Part shown: positions 17,259 through 25,969 of the stretch, piece by piece
How the letters are laid out: each line of letters opens with the position of its first letter
Numbering within the stretch: the stretch's first letter is position 1
From: an uncultured Vampirovibrio sp.
Lineage (GTDB): Bacteria; Cyanobacteriota; Vampirovibrionia; Gastranaerophilales; Gastranaerophilaceae
Reading direction: 5' to 3'
DNA: 64,000 nt
Assembly (NCBI GenBank): GCA_910577515.1
Contig: CAJTLW010000002.1
Span: forward strand, 124,001 to 188,000
Translations under genes and position numbers: made by a program
Notes under the pieces: model-generated
What the model saw: only the letters and a program-made list of their open reading frames with translations
What the model was told of the DNA's origin: nothing
The model's database searches: none

Positions 17259-20066
17259 ATGTTAAATTTTGTAAAAAATTCAGTTAATTTAAAACACGGT
17301 TTCTCACTCGTTGAAATGCTTATGGCGCTTTTAGTTGCATCGCTTCTAATGGCAGCCCTTGCCCCTGTAATGACAAGAAGAATGCATGATTCAATGACAA
17401 TTTCAGTAGAAGGAGAAATTCCAGGTAAAACAACAAAACACCATGAAATAACCTATCAGGATTGTCTTGATAAAGGTGGAAAAGAAATTCAAGAAAAAGA
17501 TAAAGATGGAAACATCTTAAGCGAATATTGCGAAGGAACATTTGATATTCCTGCAGGCTATAACGGAGATATGAATGTAACTGTCATAGGCGCTGGTGGT
17601 GGAGGAGGCACAGCCTCTACTACAGGATATGTTGAATACACAACAGCAGGAAGCACAAACACCTTCACTGTCCCCACCCTCATTAACAAACTTGAAGCCA
17701 CTCTTATTTCAGGCGGTGCAGGCGGCGGCGCAGGAGGGCAGGTATTAGTGGATACAAATTACACAACTGGTGGGCAATTTAATTGGACTATTCCTGCGGT
17801 ATTAAAAGATAAATTTGCTTTAATAACCGGTTGTGGCGGAGGCGGAGGTGGCGGCGGAAGTTCTTATACGGCAGGCGGAGGCGGCGGGTCGGGTGGCTAT
17901 GTTGTTAACCAGGCAGTTGCAATACCAAATACTAATAAACTGATCATCCAAATTGGTGGAGGCGGTGGTGCAGGCGGTGGAGACAATTTGAAAGGAAATA
18001 ATGGTCGTACATGGGATGGTGCTGCCGGAGGCTCTGGTATAAATGTTCAGGCAATTGGCTCTGTTACTTCAGGACATGGCGGGGTATCTCCTAGTGATAC
18101 AGGCGGGACTGGAGGGACTGGTGGCGATCATGGTTCAGCAAATGGGGCAAGTGGTGCTGATGTAATAACCAATATATTGATATCAGGTGGTTCTGGCGGA
18201 TATGGTGCTGGAAAAGGGGGAGATTCACCTGCCGCAATAACAGGCAATGTTCAGCGTTCAGGCGGAGGCGGCGGAGGAGGCGGAAGTTTTCATGGTGGAG
18301 GTGGAGGTGGTGCAGGTGGTGGTTCGGGCGGAGGCGGAGGTGGTGCGACAGTGTTATACTTAACTGCTGAAAGAGATGGCAGCTCACAATTATTTCGTGC
18401 CTCAGGTGGTGGTGGAGGCGGAGGCGGCGGTGGAAATGAAAGTTCGGCTCACAATCAAGGTGGTGGAGGCGGAGGCGGCGGTGGAAATGGCGGTGGAAAT
18501 GGCGGAAACGGAGGCGGTATTGATGCAAACGGAAATACATCTTTTACACTCCAAGGTTCACCCGGTATGGGTGGCGCCGGTGGTAATCCGGGTTCAGGTT
18601 CAACCGGCGGGCAAATTAGTACTATTTTTGGAAATAGTTTTTGCTCGGGCGGGAATGGTGCTATCGGAAATCATAATGCAACAGGATTTGCTATAGGAAA
18701 CGATGGTAAAGACGGTGCTATGAAAATTAGTTATCTGAGTTACGGTGCAGGTGGCTCTGGCGGTGGTGCTGCTTCTATTGTGCCTGTACGTTCTGTTAGT
18801 GTTACCCCGAATGAAACTATAAACTTAACCATAGGCGTTGGTGCTAAAGGCGGTACGGCAGGATATATAAATAAAAATGGCACTATAGTTGCCGCTACTG
18901 CGGGTGAAACACCAGCACCAGGCAGGATGGTAACATCAATAAGTGATTCATTGAACAATATTTTACTTCAGGCTGTAGGCAGCATTGAGTGGTGTCCTAA
19001 ACCAGGACATCCCTCGGGGCAAATAGGTTCTTGGGGAATATCTATAAAACATGGACACTCAGGTGCTGTGTATAACGGTATAACTTATGGTACCGGTGGA
19101 CCTGGCAGCGCCCATTGGGTTGAATTAAATGGCTTTACCTCTACGGGCGGGCATACTGCAAATAATGGTACAACACTTGGTTTAAATGTGTTTTCTAATG
19201 GCTCCACAGGCGGAGATGGCGGAATTGCTACTACCCCTTGGTTTACCTGCACCCCCGGTAAAGGCGGTACTTTAGATAATCCAAAAGGTGGTGATGCTCA
19301 AGGCTATGGTTGTGGCGGAGGTGGTGGTTATGGTTTATCAAACGGTGGCAATGGTTCTGGGGGTTATGCACGTATATCCTGGAATAAATATTGGGATGCT
19401 GCAGATAGTGTGTATAAATATGCAAAAACAGGCGCTGCAGGGGGCGGGGCAAGTGGAAATATTATGACATATAAAGTAACGGGTCTTCAAAGCGGCACAA
19501 GAATAAAAATAAGAATAGGAAAAGGCGGCACCGGTGCATTTGTTAATAACAGTAATAATACAGTAGTAAATGCAAGAAAAGGCGGCGATACAGTTTTTGC
19601 CTACGATATTCCATCTAAAAAGGTATCAGCAGGAGGAGGCAATGCAGGCTTAAATCCAAGCATTAATACAGATACAAAAACCATAATAAATGGTACAGGA
19701 GGAACAGTTTCAACCCTATGTCAAGCCCCGAATAACAAAGATTATGCCAATATTAAATGTTCAGATAACCTTAAGATAAACTGCTGTATAAAAGGTTTGC
19801 CTGGCAATAATGCTACAGATAACGATAATGGTGCAATTGGCGGCAAAGGTGCTGATTTAGCACAATCAAGCTTAATAAATAAAGGTGGTGCAGGAGGAAT
19901 AACAGGCAGCAATGCAAAAGGCAATAATGCCTATGATAAAGGCATAGGTTCAGGTGGAGGAGGTGCAGGAATACTCGATATAGGAACTCCAACAATCTCT
20001 ACACACAACCCCAATACAGGAGGCAATGGCTCTAATGGCAAAATACTCCTTGAATGGTGGGAATAA
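17259..20066 (+). CDS. Giant glycine-rich protein with type IV prepilin leader
   Basis: 935 residues. The N terminus has a prepilin peptidase site and hydrophobic stem, HGFSLVEMLMALLVASLL, with the Glu at position 5 of the mature protein, as in type IV pilins and type II pseudopilins. From about residue 105 the protein is dominated by runs of glycine (GGGGGGGG, GGNGG, GAGGAGG) with interspersed beta-rich segments such as NTFTVPTLINKLEATLI, repeated in variant form, and several ARISW-like ends. Cysteines are few until near residue 825-845. AAGGAGG lies 8 bases before the ATG. The size and Gly content are far outside ordinary pilins (120-200 residues). A surface fibre or adhesin assembled by a pilus machine is the best inference. 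Confidence 0.85.
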   Translation: MLNFVKNSVNLKHGFSLVEMLMALLVASLLMAALAPVMTRRMHDSMTISVEGEIPGKTTKHHEITYQDCLDKGGKEIQEKDKDGNILSEYCEGTFDIPAGYNGDMNVTVIGAGGGGGTASTTGYVEYTTAGSTNTFTVPTLINKLEATLISGGAGGGAGGQVLVDTNYTTGGQFNWTIPAVLKDKFALITGCGGGGGGGGSSYTAGGGGGSGGYVVNQAVAIPNTNKLIIQIGGGGGAGGGDNLKGNNGRTWDGAAGGSGINVQAIGSVTSGHGGVSPSDTGGTGGTGGDHGSANGASGADVITNILISGGSGGYGAGKGGDSPAAITGNVQRSGGGGGGGGSFHGGGGGGAGGGSGGGGGGATVLYLTAERDGSSQLFRASGGGGGGGGGGNESSAHNQGGGGGGGGGNGGGNGGNGGGIDANGNTSFTLQGSPGMGGAGGNPGSGSTGGQISTIFGNSFCSGGNGAIGNHNATGFAIGNDGKDGAMKISYLSYGAGGSGGGAASIVPVRSVSVTPNETINLTIGVGAKGGTAGYINKNGTIVAATAGETPAPGRMVTSISDSLNNILLQAVGSIEWCPKPGHPSGQIGSWGISIKHGHSGAVYNGITYGTGGPGSAHWVELNGFTSTGGHTANNGTTLGLNVFSNGSTGGDGGIATTPWFTCTPGKGGTLDNPKGGDAQGYGCGGGGGYGLSNGGNGSGGYARISWNKYWDAADSVYKYAKTGAAGGGASGNIMTYKVTGLQSGTRIKIRIGKGGTGAFVNNSNNTVVNARKGGDTVFAYDIPSKKVSAGGGNAGLNPSINTDTKTIINGTGGTVSTLCQAPNNKDYANIKCSDNLKINCCIKGLPGNNATDNDNGAIGGKGADLAQSSLINKGGAGGITGSNAKGNNAYDKGIGSGGGGAGILDIGTPTISTHNPNTGGNGSNGKILLEWWE

Positions 20067-20128
20067 ACAATAAAACCAAATACAACAAAACAAACTAAAC
20101 AAACCAACCCAACCCAACCCAAATTTTA
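20063..20128 (+). other. G-free A/C-rich 3' untranslated stretch
   Basis: From the stop codon of the glycine-rich gene, about 66 bases contain no G on the plus strand and are C/A-rich, ending in repeats of CCAAC. It is predicted to be unstructured and sits just before an intrinsic terminator. C-rich, G-poor RNA is what Rho binds, so a rut-type site is possible. Confidence 0.5.
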
Positions 20129-20143
20129 GATGAACAACTTTTC

Positions 20144-20181
20144 AAGGAGTGCTTATTGTAACCTTAGCACTCCCTTTTTTT
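20144..20181 (+). terminator. Intrinsic terminator after the glycine-rich gene
   Basis: Stem GGAGTGCT (20146-20153) with AGCACTCC (20166-20173), then CTTTTTTT. Confidence 0.8.
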
Positions 20182-20190
20182 ATACTAAGA

Positions 20191-20216
20191 CACCCTCCTT
20201 AGATATAAGGAGGGTG
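20191..20216 (-). terminator. Probable terminator of the metallopeptidase-like gene
   Basis: Perfect 10-bp inverted repeat CACCCTCCTT (20191-20200) / AAGGAGGGTG (20207-20216), loop of 6, lying 25 bases beyond the stop of the minus-strand gene. The following T tract on that strand is weak. Confidence 0.5.
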
Positions 20217-20241
20217 CTATTCTTAATTCCATTCAGTTTTT

Positions 20242-20817
20242 TTAGTTTAAGCCTGCATAAACCGGGTTTTGAGCGATAACTTGTTCAATTGCGCCGCCTC
20301 TGCCGTTATCTTTTGCATTTAATTTAGCGATTTTGTTTTCTCTTTTGATAAGAGGGTGAGTTGAATGAGCAACAAGGGGATCTTTTCTTACAAATGCATT
20401 CCAGGTTGAAACTTCTTTAAGCCAAGCTCTTAATTCTTCTTGTTTTGTGTTTGTCATTGTGTGGTGTTGTGATTCGTGAGCGATTAAGCAAGCTATAGCT
20501 TCAAGAGGAGCATCTTTATGGTCTTCGTTGATGAATATTACAAGAGAACCAGCTTTTGTTTTTGTTGTGAAAGCTTCACAGTCGCCTGCACCGTAGATTG
20601 CAAGGTTTCTGAACATAATTCTGATTGGTTTTCCTGTAGCGTTTTGGCCTTTTAATAAAGCGATAACATCTTTTTGACCAAGGTCATTTAACATATATAA
20701 AGAAGCTGCAATTCTTGTGTTTGCTGTATTTTCAGCGAAATCATTTGCTTGAATAACGTTTGCTTTTGAAAATAAAATTGTGATTGTAACTAATATTATT
20801 AAAAATAGTTTTTTCAT
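20242..20817 (-). CDS. Exported protein with HExxH zinc-peptidase-like motif
   Basis: About 191 residues from the ATG at 20817, where AAGG lies 10 bases upstream; two codons earlier there is another ATG too close to that site. A signal peptide is clear (KKLFLIILVTITILFSKANV, cleaved near QAND). The mature protein has a zincin-type motif in CLIAHESQHHTMT, with a possible downstream Glu in QEELRAW. No family can be named. It may be a periplasmic or secreted metallopeptidase, or a protein that binds metal through these histidines. It stands alone between two divergent/convergent genes. Confidence 0.75.
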   Translation of the reverse strand: MKKLFLIILVTITILFSKANVIQANDFAENTANTRIAASLYMLNDLGQKDVIALLKGQNATGKPIRIMFRNLAIYGAGDCEAFTTKTKAGSLVIFINEDHKDAPLEAIACLIAHESQHHTMTNTKQEELRAWLKEVSTWNAFVRKDPLVAHSTHPLIKRENKIAKLNAKDNGRGGAIEQVIAQNPVYAGLN

Positions 20818-20967
20818 TTCCATTCAACCTTTTAATTATCATCCTCTCTCTATATATCGGCAGGTTTAATTTTTACTTTATGATTTTGCTTGCAATCGTT
20901 ACAAAAATTAATATATCTAAAAACTATATTCTTCTGTCGGGTAAAAAACCTATGAAACGGCTTTAAA

Positions 20968-21597
20968 GTGGAATTGAGTGAAGCGGCATACATAATTTTT
21001 TATGAGCCAAAAGGTTTGGTGAAACTAGTGGAAAATGTATTTAAAAAGAGCTTATTATATATGGCACTTTTGTGCTTAATAAGTGGCGCTGCAAGTCCTT
21101 GTTTAGCGGAGGTTCAAACAGCAAATCCGTGTCTGGCCGAAGTTCAACCGGATTTTTATATTACAGCCGAAGAAATTTTGCAAACCAGAGGAAATGTTCC
21201 CGATGTTGAATTTTCGGGGAAAATTGCCCGCGAAATAAGAACCATGGAAAAAAGACACTTTTCAGGCGTAAATACTTACGATAGCGATAAATACAGAATT
21301 GCAAAGCTCGAAGAATATCTTCTGGGGCGTACTTGGGAATATTTGCCTGTTGAAGAGCGAATGAAAAAATTAAAACTGGCTTCAGGCAGGAAAGTTATGT
21401 CAGGTACTGCTATTCCAGCCTCTTTAAAAAAATCAGGTTTTTCCCCAAAGCGTATTGCAAACGATTCAACCCCTGTTTATAACAATGATGATAATGTTGG
21501 CTTAATTGATGGGTTTTTAAAACTTATGAATAAAGATGCTTACGATGCCTATAATGCTCGTAAAAAAAGGATGTACGAACGTTATGGTTATGAATAA
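20968..21597 (+). CDS. Exported protein with short tandem duplication, unknown function
   Basis: Up to 209 residues from a GTG at 20968. The true start is unclear: a signal-peptide-like stretch VFKKSLLYMALLCLISGAAS begins near residue 25, so starts at TTG 21016, GTG 21019 or GTG 21031 would give a classical secreted protein; AAAGG lies a few bases before these. Next to the cleavage region the block PCLAEVQ occurs twice (PCLAEVQTANPCLAEVQPDF), a 27-bp imperfect duplication. The rest includes RIAKLEEYLLGRTWEYLPVEERMKKL in two parts: a motif of the kind (R..LE..L.G......P.EER...L) I associate with repeats in Melainabacteria/cyanobacterial envelope proteins. Function unknown. Confidence 0.65.
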   Translation: MELSEAAYIIFYEPKGLVKLVENVFKKSLLYMALLCLISGAASPCLAEVQTANPCLAEVQPDFYITAEEILQTRGNVPDVEFSGKIAREIRTMEKRHFSGVNTYDSDKYRIAKLEEYLLGRTWEYLPVEERMKKLKLASGRKVMSGTAIPASLKKSGFSPKRIANDSTPVYNNDDNVGLIDGFLKLMNKDAYDAYNARKKRMYERYGYE

Positions 21598-21731
21598 AAC
21601 TTATCAGGCAAATGTGCACTCAAAAGTTTTGTAAAGATATATTGCAAAATTATTTTAATTGTTAAATATTTTCTTATACTGTGCCGATTAATTTTACTAA
21701 GAAATTGTTTAATCGTAAAAGGAATGAATTT

Positions 21732-23078
21732 ATGTTGAGAGTAGACAGCCTTTATGGGTCTTTTGAAACCAAAATTGATGCTGAAAAAACTAAAGCAGGT
21801 ACAGAAGAAAAAGAAACGAGCATCTTTGAAAAAACAAGCGAAAAGGATGCATCTTTAAGCGAGCTTATAGACGCTTTTGATAAACTTGCCGAAAAAGAAT
21901 TTGAAGATAGTTCTTCTTCAATAGTTAAATTTTTTACGGGCATGCTGGGTATTTTAAAGGATTTATTGGGTGAAGAAAAAACTGACATCAAAAAAGATAC
22001 CACAAAGGACAGCGCTGGTGCAGGAAGATTGCAGGGTTATGGTAATCCGCATTCTGACCCTTCCTGTGTAGTGACTAATGCTGTATACAATGATGAAGTT
22101 AAAACAGAAATACTTAAAGATACCCCAGAAGTTCAAGAAATTTCTTATACATATCCTGATGGTACAGTTGCAATTGCAACTACTAAATATAGCAGTAATG
22201 GCAATCCCGTATCTTATACAAATATTAATAAAGAAACAGGTGCAATAATCACCGAGGGTCGCTGCAGCGTTAATGAAAACGGCGACTATGTTAATGAATT
22301 TACCCATTATAATGCATTCGGGAACATTGCAAGTAAAGAATATGTTACAGGCAGTCAAAATGGTGTTAAATCCGAACTTTATACATTTGGCGGAGATGAA
22401 AAAATGCACTTAAGCTCTGTTACATACAGCAACACCCAGAGAAATGACGGTATTTGGAATAGAGATACGGTAATACAATATGATGAAAAAGGAAATATAG
22501 AAACTAAACAACAATATAATATGGACGGCAGCCTGAATGCCATAATGCACTATGATAAAGATGGCAAGCTGGAAAGCATCTCGCACTATAATAGAAATGG
22601 CAAATTGTGCGATGCGTCTTATTATGATAAAGAAGGAAACTGGCTAAGCGGTTCAAGCGGCGAAACCCGTGGAGGCTCTGTGACCCGTTATGATGAAAAT
22701 GGTTTAAAGCAAGTGTACAGCAAAGACGGCAAACCTATTACAATAGAGAATGAAGATGGAACAAGAATTGAATACAGATATCGTCCTGACCATTCGCTGG
22801 AAACCACTAGAACGTATGATGCAAACGGCAATATTATTGAAGAAATTGTAAATTACAAAAAAGGTGTAAAAACAACTGTGTTTGAAAATAATCAAAAAAC
22901 CATATCTACAATAGTGAATACAAATGAAAAAACCACCAGTATTATTTTGGAACAAAGAACTTCATTATATGCTCCGCCCCTGTATGGCAAACCTAACTCT
23001 AAAGTAATTGTAAAAAATACAGACGGTGATATTATTGCAACATACAGATATAATTCAGAAGGCTATTTGATAAAATAA
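21732..23078 (+). CDS. YD-repeat-like (RHS-like) protein
   Basis: About 448 residues from the ATG at 21732, which has AAAGG 9 bases upstream; an in-frame GTG at 21681 is less likely. There is no signal peptide. The first 120 residues are charged and low in complexity. From about residue 140 on, short repeats of the form YD..G.......Y follow, for example IQYDEKGNIETKQQYN, MHYDKDGKLESISHYN, RTYDANGNIIEEIVNY and YRYNSEGYLIK. These resemble YD/RHS or YwqK-type beta repeats, which build shells or binding surfaces. No toxin domain can be seen at the C terminus. A similar repeat style is found in the protein at 59.7 kb. Confidence 0.72.
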   Translation: MLRVDSLYGSFETKIDAEKTKAGTEEKETSIFEKTSEKDASLSELIDAFDKLAEKEFEDSSSSIVKFFTGMLGILKDLLGEEKTDIKKDTTKDSAGAGRLQGYGNPHSDPSCVVTNAVYNDEVKTEILKDTPEVQEISYTYPDGTVAIATTKYSSNGNPVSYTNINKETGAIITEGRCSVNENGDYVNEFTHYNAFGNIASKEYVTGSQNGVKSELYTFGGDEKMHLSSVTYSNTQRNDGIWNRDTVIQYDEKGNIETKQQYNMDGSLNAIMHYDKDGKLESISHYNRNGKLCDASYYDKEGNWLSGSSGETRGGSVTRYDENGLKQVYSKDGKPITIENEDGTRIEYRYRPDHSLETTRTYDANGNIIEEIVNYKKGVKTTVFENNQKTISTIVNTNEKTTSIILEQRTSLYAPPLYGKPNSKVIVKNTDGDIIATYRYNSEGYLIK

Positions 23079-23156
23079 AATCTTCAAAATAATGGCGCAA
23101 TATTCTCCCTTGCAAGAAAACTATACTCATTGTATTATTAAGACAAGGAGAAATTT

Positions 23157-23402
23157 ATGAGCCAAATTACAAAAATAGCATGGGAATTAAACGAAAAAAC
23201 CCCTAACAGATATCAATTAGTATATGAACTTATTGAACTTGCAAAAAAATTGGTAGATGAATCTCAAATGAAAAAAAATAAAGATGATTTCGGATACGAT
23301 TTTGAAGCATCTTATGATTCAAATATTAAAAAAGAAAAGCCTGTACAACACGCCATTATGGTAAAAGCATCAGAAGCAGATGATAGCGGGCTTGTAGGCT
23401 AA
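23157..23402 (+). CDS. rpoZ: RNA polymerase omega subunit-like protein (cyanobacterial type)
   Basis: 81 residues. The core NRYQLVYELIELAKKL followed by KPVQHAIMVKASEAD matches, in order and spacing, the pattern known for cyanobacterial omega (NRY...A.RAK...KPV..AI...S and a C terminus ending in IIGE/LVG). The intervening loop is longer and lysine-rich. Omega helps assemble and stabilise RNA polymerase around beta-prime. GACAAGGAG ends 7 bases before the ATG and TATACT-like sequence lies upstream. The likeness is by eye only; an unrelated small helical protein remains possible. Confidence 0.55.
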   Translation: MSQITKIAWELNEKTPNRYQLVYELIELAKKLVDESQMKKNKDDFGYDFEASYDSNIKKEKPVQHAIMVKASEADDSGLVG

Positions 23403-23452
23403 TTTTGCCTTTAATTTTAAACATTGGATATTAAAAAGGTATTTAAAAGAAA

Positions 23453-24259
23453 TTGCAAGCCACAATCAGCTACATAAAAGAAAAAACCGGAAATTTTATA
23501 CCTGATATTGCTTTAGTTTTAGGTTCCGGTTTGGGAGAGTTTACAAAAAATTTAGACGGGATAACCTTGCCCTATGGGGATATCCCGGGTTTTAAAACAT
23601 CTACAGTTAAAGGACATAATGGTTCTTTATTTTTTACTACCCTTTTTGACAAAAAAATTGTCGTAATGCAAGGCAGGTTGCATTTTTATGAGGGCTATGA
23701 GTTATCTGATATAACATACCCTGTTAAAATTTTTAAAATGCTTGGTGTTAAAACCCTTATTTTAACAAATGCCGCAGGTTCTTTAAGGGAAGATTTTAAA
23801 CCTTCTGATTTAATGCTGATATCTGACCACATTAATTTCACTTGTAAAAACCCTCTTATAGGTAAAAATGACGATACATTGGGGGAAAGATTTCCCGATA
23901 TGTCGAATATCTACACAGATTCTTTAAGGGATTTGGCTAAAAAATGCGCAGCGGAGTCTGAAATTGAACTTAAAGAGGGCGTTTATGTTATGACAACAGG
24001 GCCAAGCTATGAAACTCCTGCTGAAGTTAAAATGTTCGGCATATTGGGCGGAAGCGCTGTCGGTATGTCTACTGTGCCTGAAGCCATTGTTTCAAACTAT
24101 TTAGGGCTTAAAACCATTGGTATCAGCCTTATTACAAATTATGCAAGCGGCATTTCAAAGGAAAAACTCAGCCATAATGAAGTGGTTGAAGTTGGGCGGA
24201 TTGCAACCAAAAAGTTTACAAAACTGATAAATGCCATTATAAATAAAATAGAAGTATAA
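23453..24259 (+). CDS. Purine nucleoside phosphorylase
   Basis: 268 residues of the trimeric PNP / MTAP family, which cleaves purine nucleosides with phosphate to free base plus ribose-1-phosphate. Seen are the phosphate-binding LVLGSGLGEF (about residue 22), VKGHNGSLFF, the QGRLHFYEGY loop, LTNAAGSL, and the base-binding GPSYETPAEVKMF and GMSTVPEAI segments. The start is a TTG at 23453 with AAAAG upstream; no ATG fits better. It lies 50 bases after the omega-like gene, possibly in one transcript. Salvage of guanosine/inosine is the most likely role. Confidence 0.95.
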   Translation: MQATISYIKEKTGNFIPDIALVLGSGLGEFTKNLDGITLPYGDIPGFKTSTVKGHNGSLFFTTLFDKKIVVMQGRLHFYEGYELSDITYPVKIFKMLGVKTLILTNAAGSLREDFKPSDLMLISDHINFTCKNPLIGKNDDTLGERFPDMSNIYTDSLRDLAKKCAAESEIELKEGVYVMTTGPSYETPAEVKMFGILGGSAVGMSTVPEAIVSNYLGLKTIGISLITNYASGISKEKLSHNEVVEVGRIATKKFTKLINAIINKIEV

Positions 24260-24364
24260 AGTTTTTTAAAAAAAATCCGATATTATAAATGTAGTTTTCA
24301 GACAATAAAAGATGCGGTTTTTGACAATTTAAACGTGGTTTCAGGCTTTTGAAAGGCAAAAGAT

Positions 24365-25969
24365 ATGAGCGAGATACAATTTCAAAATGACATCCGGCTT
24401 TTAATCGACATCTTGCCGCCCAAAATAAAAAGGCATATCGAGCAGGAGAGCCTTGATGATGCCATTGAAATTGTGCTTGATATAGGAAGAATCCCCGAGG
24501 TTCGCATCGGAAACGGTAAAATTGTCTACCTTGGGAATGACACTGTTGTATCTGATGATATTGATTTTATTGTGGAAAAAATCCCGGAATTCACTTCTGA
24601 CAACCGTTCCGGCATTGCAGGTACTCTTCATAGAATTTCAGCCATAAGAAACAGACAAGGTAAAATTATAGGCCTTACAATGCGTATCGGACGTGTTGTA
24701 ACAGGCACTATTGCCTGCATTAAAGATTTTGTTATGCAAAATAAAAGTATTCTCTTTTTGGGGCGTCCCGGTGTAGGTAAAACTACAAAGCTTAGGGAAA
24801 TTTCAAGGCTTGTAGCGGATGAAATCGGCAAAAGAGTTGTTGTTGTTGATACTTCAAATGAAATAGCAGGTGATGGTGATGTTGCGCACCCTGCAATAGG
24901 AAAAGCAAGAAGGATGCAGGTATCCCAGCCTGAATTTCAAAAAGATGTGATGATTGAAGCGGTTGAAAACCACACTCCTGAAGTTATTGTGGTAGATGAA
25001 ATAGGGACAGAGCTTGAAGCGCAGGCTGCAAGAACCATTGCAGAACGCGGCGTTATGCTTATTGCAACGGCTCATGGCAACACACTTGAAAATATTATTA
25101 AAAACCCTGCTATGTCTGATTTAGTGGGCGGTGTAAGCTCTGTAACGCTTGGGGATGATGAAGCAAAACACAGGGGCTGCCAGAAAACCGTTCTTGAGCG
25201 TGAAAAACAACCAACCTTTGATATTGTTATAGAAATCATCGACAGAAACACACTTGCTGTCTATAAAAATACAGCAGAAGCCGTGGATTATATTTTAAGA
25301 GGCTGGCCTATCACTCCTGAAATAAGGAAAGTGGATGAAAATTATGATGCAAAGCCTGAAAAATCCGCTGCCAGTGCCGATAATCACATAATAGATAAGG
25401 TAAATGAACTTGATAGCAAAGTTCAAAACCCTCTTAATTTCTCATTCAACAGGCAAAAATATGTTGATGATGTTAAAAATCATAAAAAAATCTATATTTA
25501 TGCCGTATCCCGCTCTATTGTGGATAAAATCATAGAAAGGCTTGATATAAACGCTGAAATTGTTCGTAATGTTGAAGATGCAGATTTTGTAATAGCTCAC
25601 AAAAACTTTGCAAAAGGCGGCACAAAGGTTTTAGCTGTAGCAAATGAATACAGACTTCCTGTTTATTTTGTGCGTACAAATTCCATGTCGCAAATTCAAA
25701 AAGTTTTAAAAGATGCACTGCACCTGACGCAAGAACAGGTTTATGTGCCAAAAACCACGGGCTATATGGATGAAGCAGAACTTGCGCTGGATGAAGCAAA
25801 GGCAGCTATTGCAAAAATTATGGAAGGGGCTGAAACCGTTGAACTTGAGCCTCAGCCGCAGCACATTAGAAAGCTTCAGCATGAATATGTCGATGCACAT
25901 AATCTGGCATCAAAAAGCGAGGGCGAAGGTGTATCAAGGCATTTAAGAATATTTAGAGAAAAAGACTAA
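24365..25969 (+). CDS. Ycf45-like AAA ATPase with C-terminal R3H domain
   Basis: 534 residues. An N-terminal domain of about 125 residues precedes a SpoIIIAA/Ycf45-type AAA domain with Walker A GRPGVGKTT (about residue 135) and Walker B VIVVDEIGTE (about 208), then ATAHGNTLENI. After a variable linker comes a second small alpha/beta region (about 375-450) and a C-terminal R3H nucleic-acid-binding domain (LQHEYVDAHNLASKS...SRHLRIF). This domain order is known from cyanobacteria and plastid genomes (ycf45); the molecular role there is still undefined. The downstream metallopeptidase gene starts within the stop codon (TAATG), so the two are translationally coupled. Confidence 0.9.
   Translation: MSEIQFQNDIRLLIDILPPKIKRHIEQESLDDAIEIVLDIGRIPEVRIGNGKIVYLGNDTVVSDDIDFIVEKIPEFTSDNRSGIAGTLHRISAIRNRQGKIIGLTMRIGRVVTGTIACIKDFVMQNKSILFLGRPGVGKTTKLREISRLVADEIGKRVVVVDTSNEIAGDGDVAHPAIGKARRMQVSQPEFQKDVMIEAVENHTPEVIVVDEIGTELEAQAARTIAERGVMLIATAHGNTLENIIKNPAMSDLVGGVSSVTLGDDEAKHRGCQKTVLEREKQPTFDIVIEIIDRNTLAVYKNTAEAVDYILRGWPITPEIRKVDENYDAKPEKSAASADNHIIDKVNELDSKVQNPLNFSFNRQKYVDDVKNHKKIYIYAVSRSIVDKIIERLDINAEIVRNVEDADFVIAHKNFAKGGTKVLAVANEYRLPVYFVRTNSMSQIQKVLKDALHLTQEQVYVPKTTGYMDEAELALDEAKAAIAKIMEGAETVELEPQPQHIRKLQHEYVDAHNLASKSEGEGVSRHLRIFREKD

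Noticed and set aside
18091..18540. Long His/Leu/Arg-rich frame opposite the glycine-rich gene
   Set aside because: Glycine codons read backwards give Pro/His/Arg/Leu frames free of stops; composition is an artefact.
20144..20216. Two adjacent inverted repeats as a CRISPR-like or attachment site
   Set aside because: They differ in sequence and each lies at the 3' end of one of two converging genes, as terminators do.
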